Positions 63,847 to 64,000 of a stretch of DNA of 64,000 nucleotides are shown piece after piece. Origin of the DNA: Paraburkholderia sabiae. GTDB taxonomy: Bacteria > Pseudomonadota > Gammaproteobacteria > Burkholderiales > Burkholderiaceae. Location: NCBI RefSeq assembly GCF_030412785.1, contig NZ_CP125295.1, positions 186,001 through 250,000 on the forward strand, read 5' to 3'. The notes beneath the pieces were generated by a model. It did not search any database. It saw only the letters and a list, made by a program, of their open reading frames with translations, and was not told where the DNA came from. A program made the position numbers and the translations under genes. How positions within the stretch are numbered: position 1 is the first letter of the stretch; each line of letters opens with the position of its first letter.

Positions 63847-64000
63847 CAGCGCGTCTCCGTCAATGTCGCTTCGAACGTGGCGCGCGTGCGCTCGGCGAGC
63901 AACGCGATTTCTTCGTCGTCGAGAATGTACGGCGGCATCAGGTACACCGTGGTGCCGATCGGACGCAGCAGCAGTTCGCGCTGCAATGCGTTTTCGAAGA
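63846..64000 (-). CDS. bioA: Adenosylmethionine-8-amino-7-oxononanoate aminotransferase, C-terminal fragment
   Basis: The minus strand from the window edge reads [20 protein letters not shown], then [20 protein letters not shown], and stops with TGA at 63848-63846, overlapping the bioF start. The [14 protein letters not shown] string is the conserved C-terminal end of BioA. Only about 51 codons are inside the window. It makes DAPA from KAPA using SAM. Confidence 0.92.

Overview
The window is high-GC, densely coded DNA that looks like a chromosome of a beta-proteobacterium of the Burkholderiaceae, most probably Paraburkholderia or Burkholderia. This rests on gene content: the bioA-bioF-bioD-bioB order, fused isobutyryl-CoA mutase IcmF, a single-chain indolepyruvate ferredoxin oxidoreductase of about 1200 residues, a KirBac-type channel, a Csu-type pilus cluster and a Burkholderia-type porin. 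No tRNA, rRNA, CRISPR array or prophage was seen. The genus is an inference, not a database result.

Layout. 1-1.8 kb: the tail of an unknown upstream gene overlapping a secreted tannase/feruloyl-esterase-like protein. 2.0-13.1 kb: one co-directional signalling block, an RsbR-RsbS-RsbT stressosome core followed by an ATPase-SpoIIE phosphatase, an RsbT-like/histidine-kinase fusion, a REC-HK-REC hybrid and a 1633-residue multi-kinase hybrid. No sigma factor is encoded with it, so the output is probably a phosphorelay. 13.1-18.6 kb (minus strand): chaperone-usher (Csu-type) pilus genes with an unusually short extra subunit. 18.7-24.5 kb: a DUF2239 gene behind an 11-bp perfect dyad, a small CxxC ORF with its own terminator, a chemoreceptor, a uracil/xanthine permease and a Na+/H+ antiporter. 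24.9-33.1 kb: an EAL protein, cutC, indolepyruvate oxidoreductase and two copies of a roughly 520-bp imperfect palindromic repeat, one split by an IS481-family element.

33.2-42.3 kb: glutathione transferase, KirBac channel, two small conserved-looking proteins, a LacI/epimerase/PfkB-kinase sugar operon with a likely operator, an EAL-CBS-GGDEF protein and an SBF-type symporter. 42.9-53.4 kb: a secreted Gly/Ser-rich protein, a porin, LysR, icmF, nitronate monooxygenase, a fluoroacetate-dehalogenase-like hydrolase, and a divergent Lrp/EamA exporter pair. 53.7-57.8 kb (minus strand): a compact operon of HMG-CoA lyase, YbaK-like, DUF1289, MaoC-like and metallo-hydrolase genes joined by 4-base overlaps, with ghrA upstream. 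58.0-64.0 kb: a small serine hydrolase, a coiled-coil membrane protein, an orphan sulfate-binding protein, a third copy of the repeat, and the biotin operon running off the right edge.

The most unusual signals are: (1) the stressosome wired to three histidine kinases; (2) the three-copy palindromic repeat, with an IS481 element inserted exactly into a hairpin loop and duplicating exactly that 6-nt loop; (3) a drift to T-ending codons in the four gene ends that converge on copies of the repeat; and (4) a previously unremarked 51-codon CxxC ORF with a canonical terminator.
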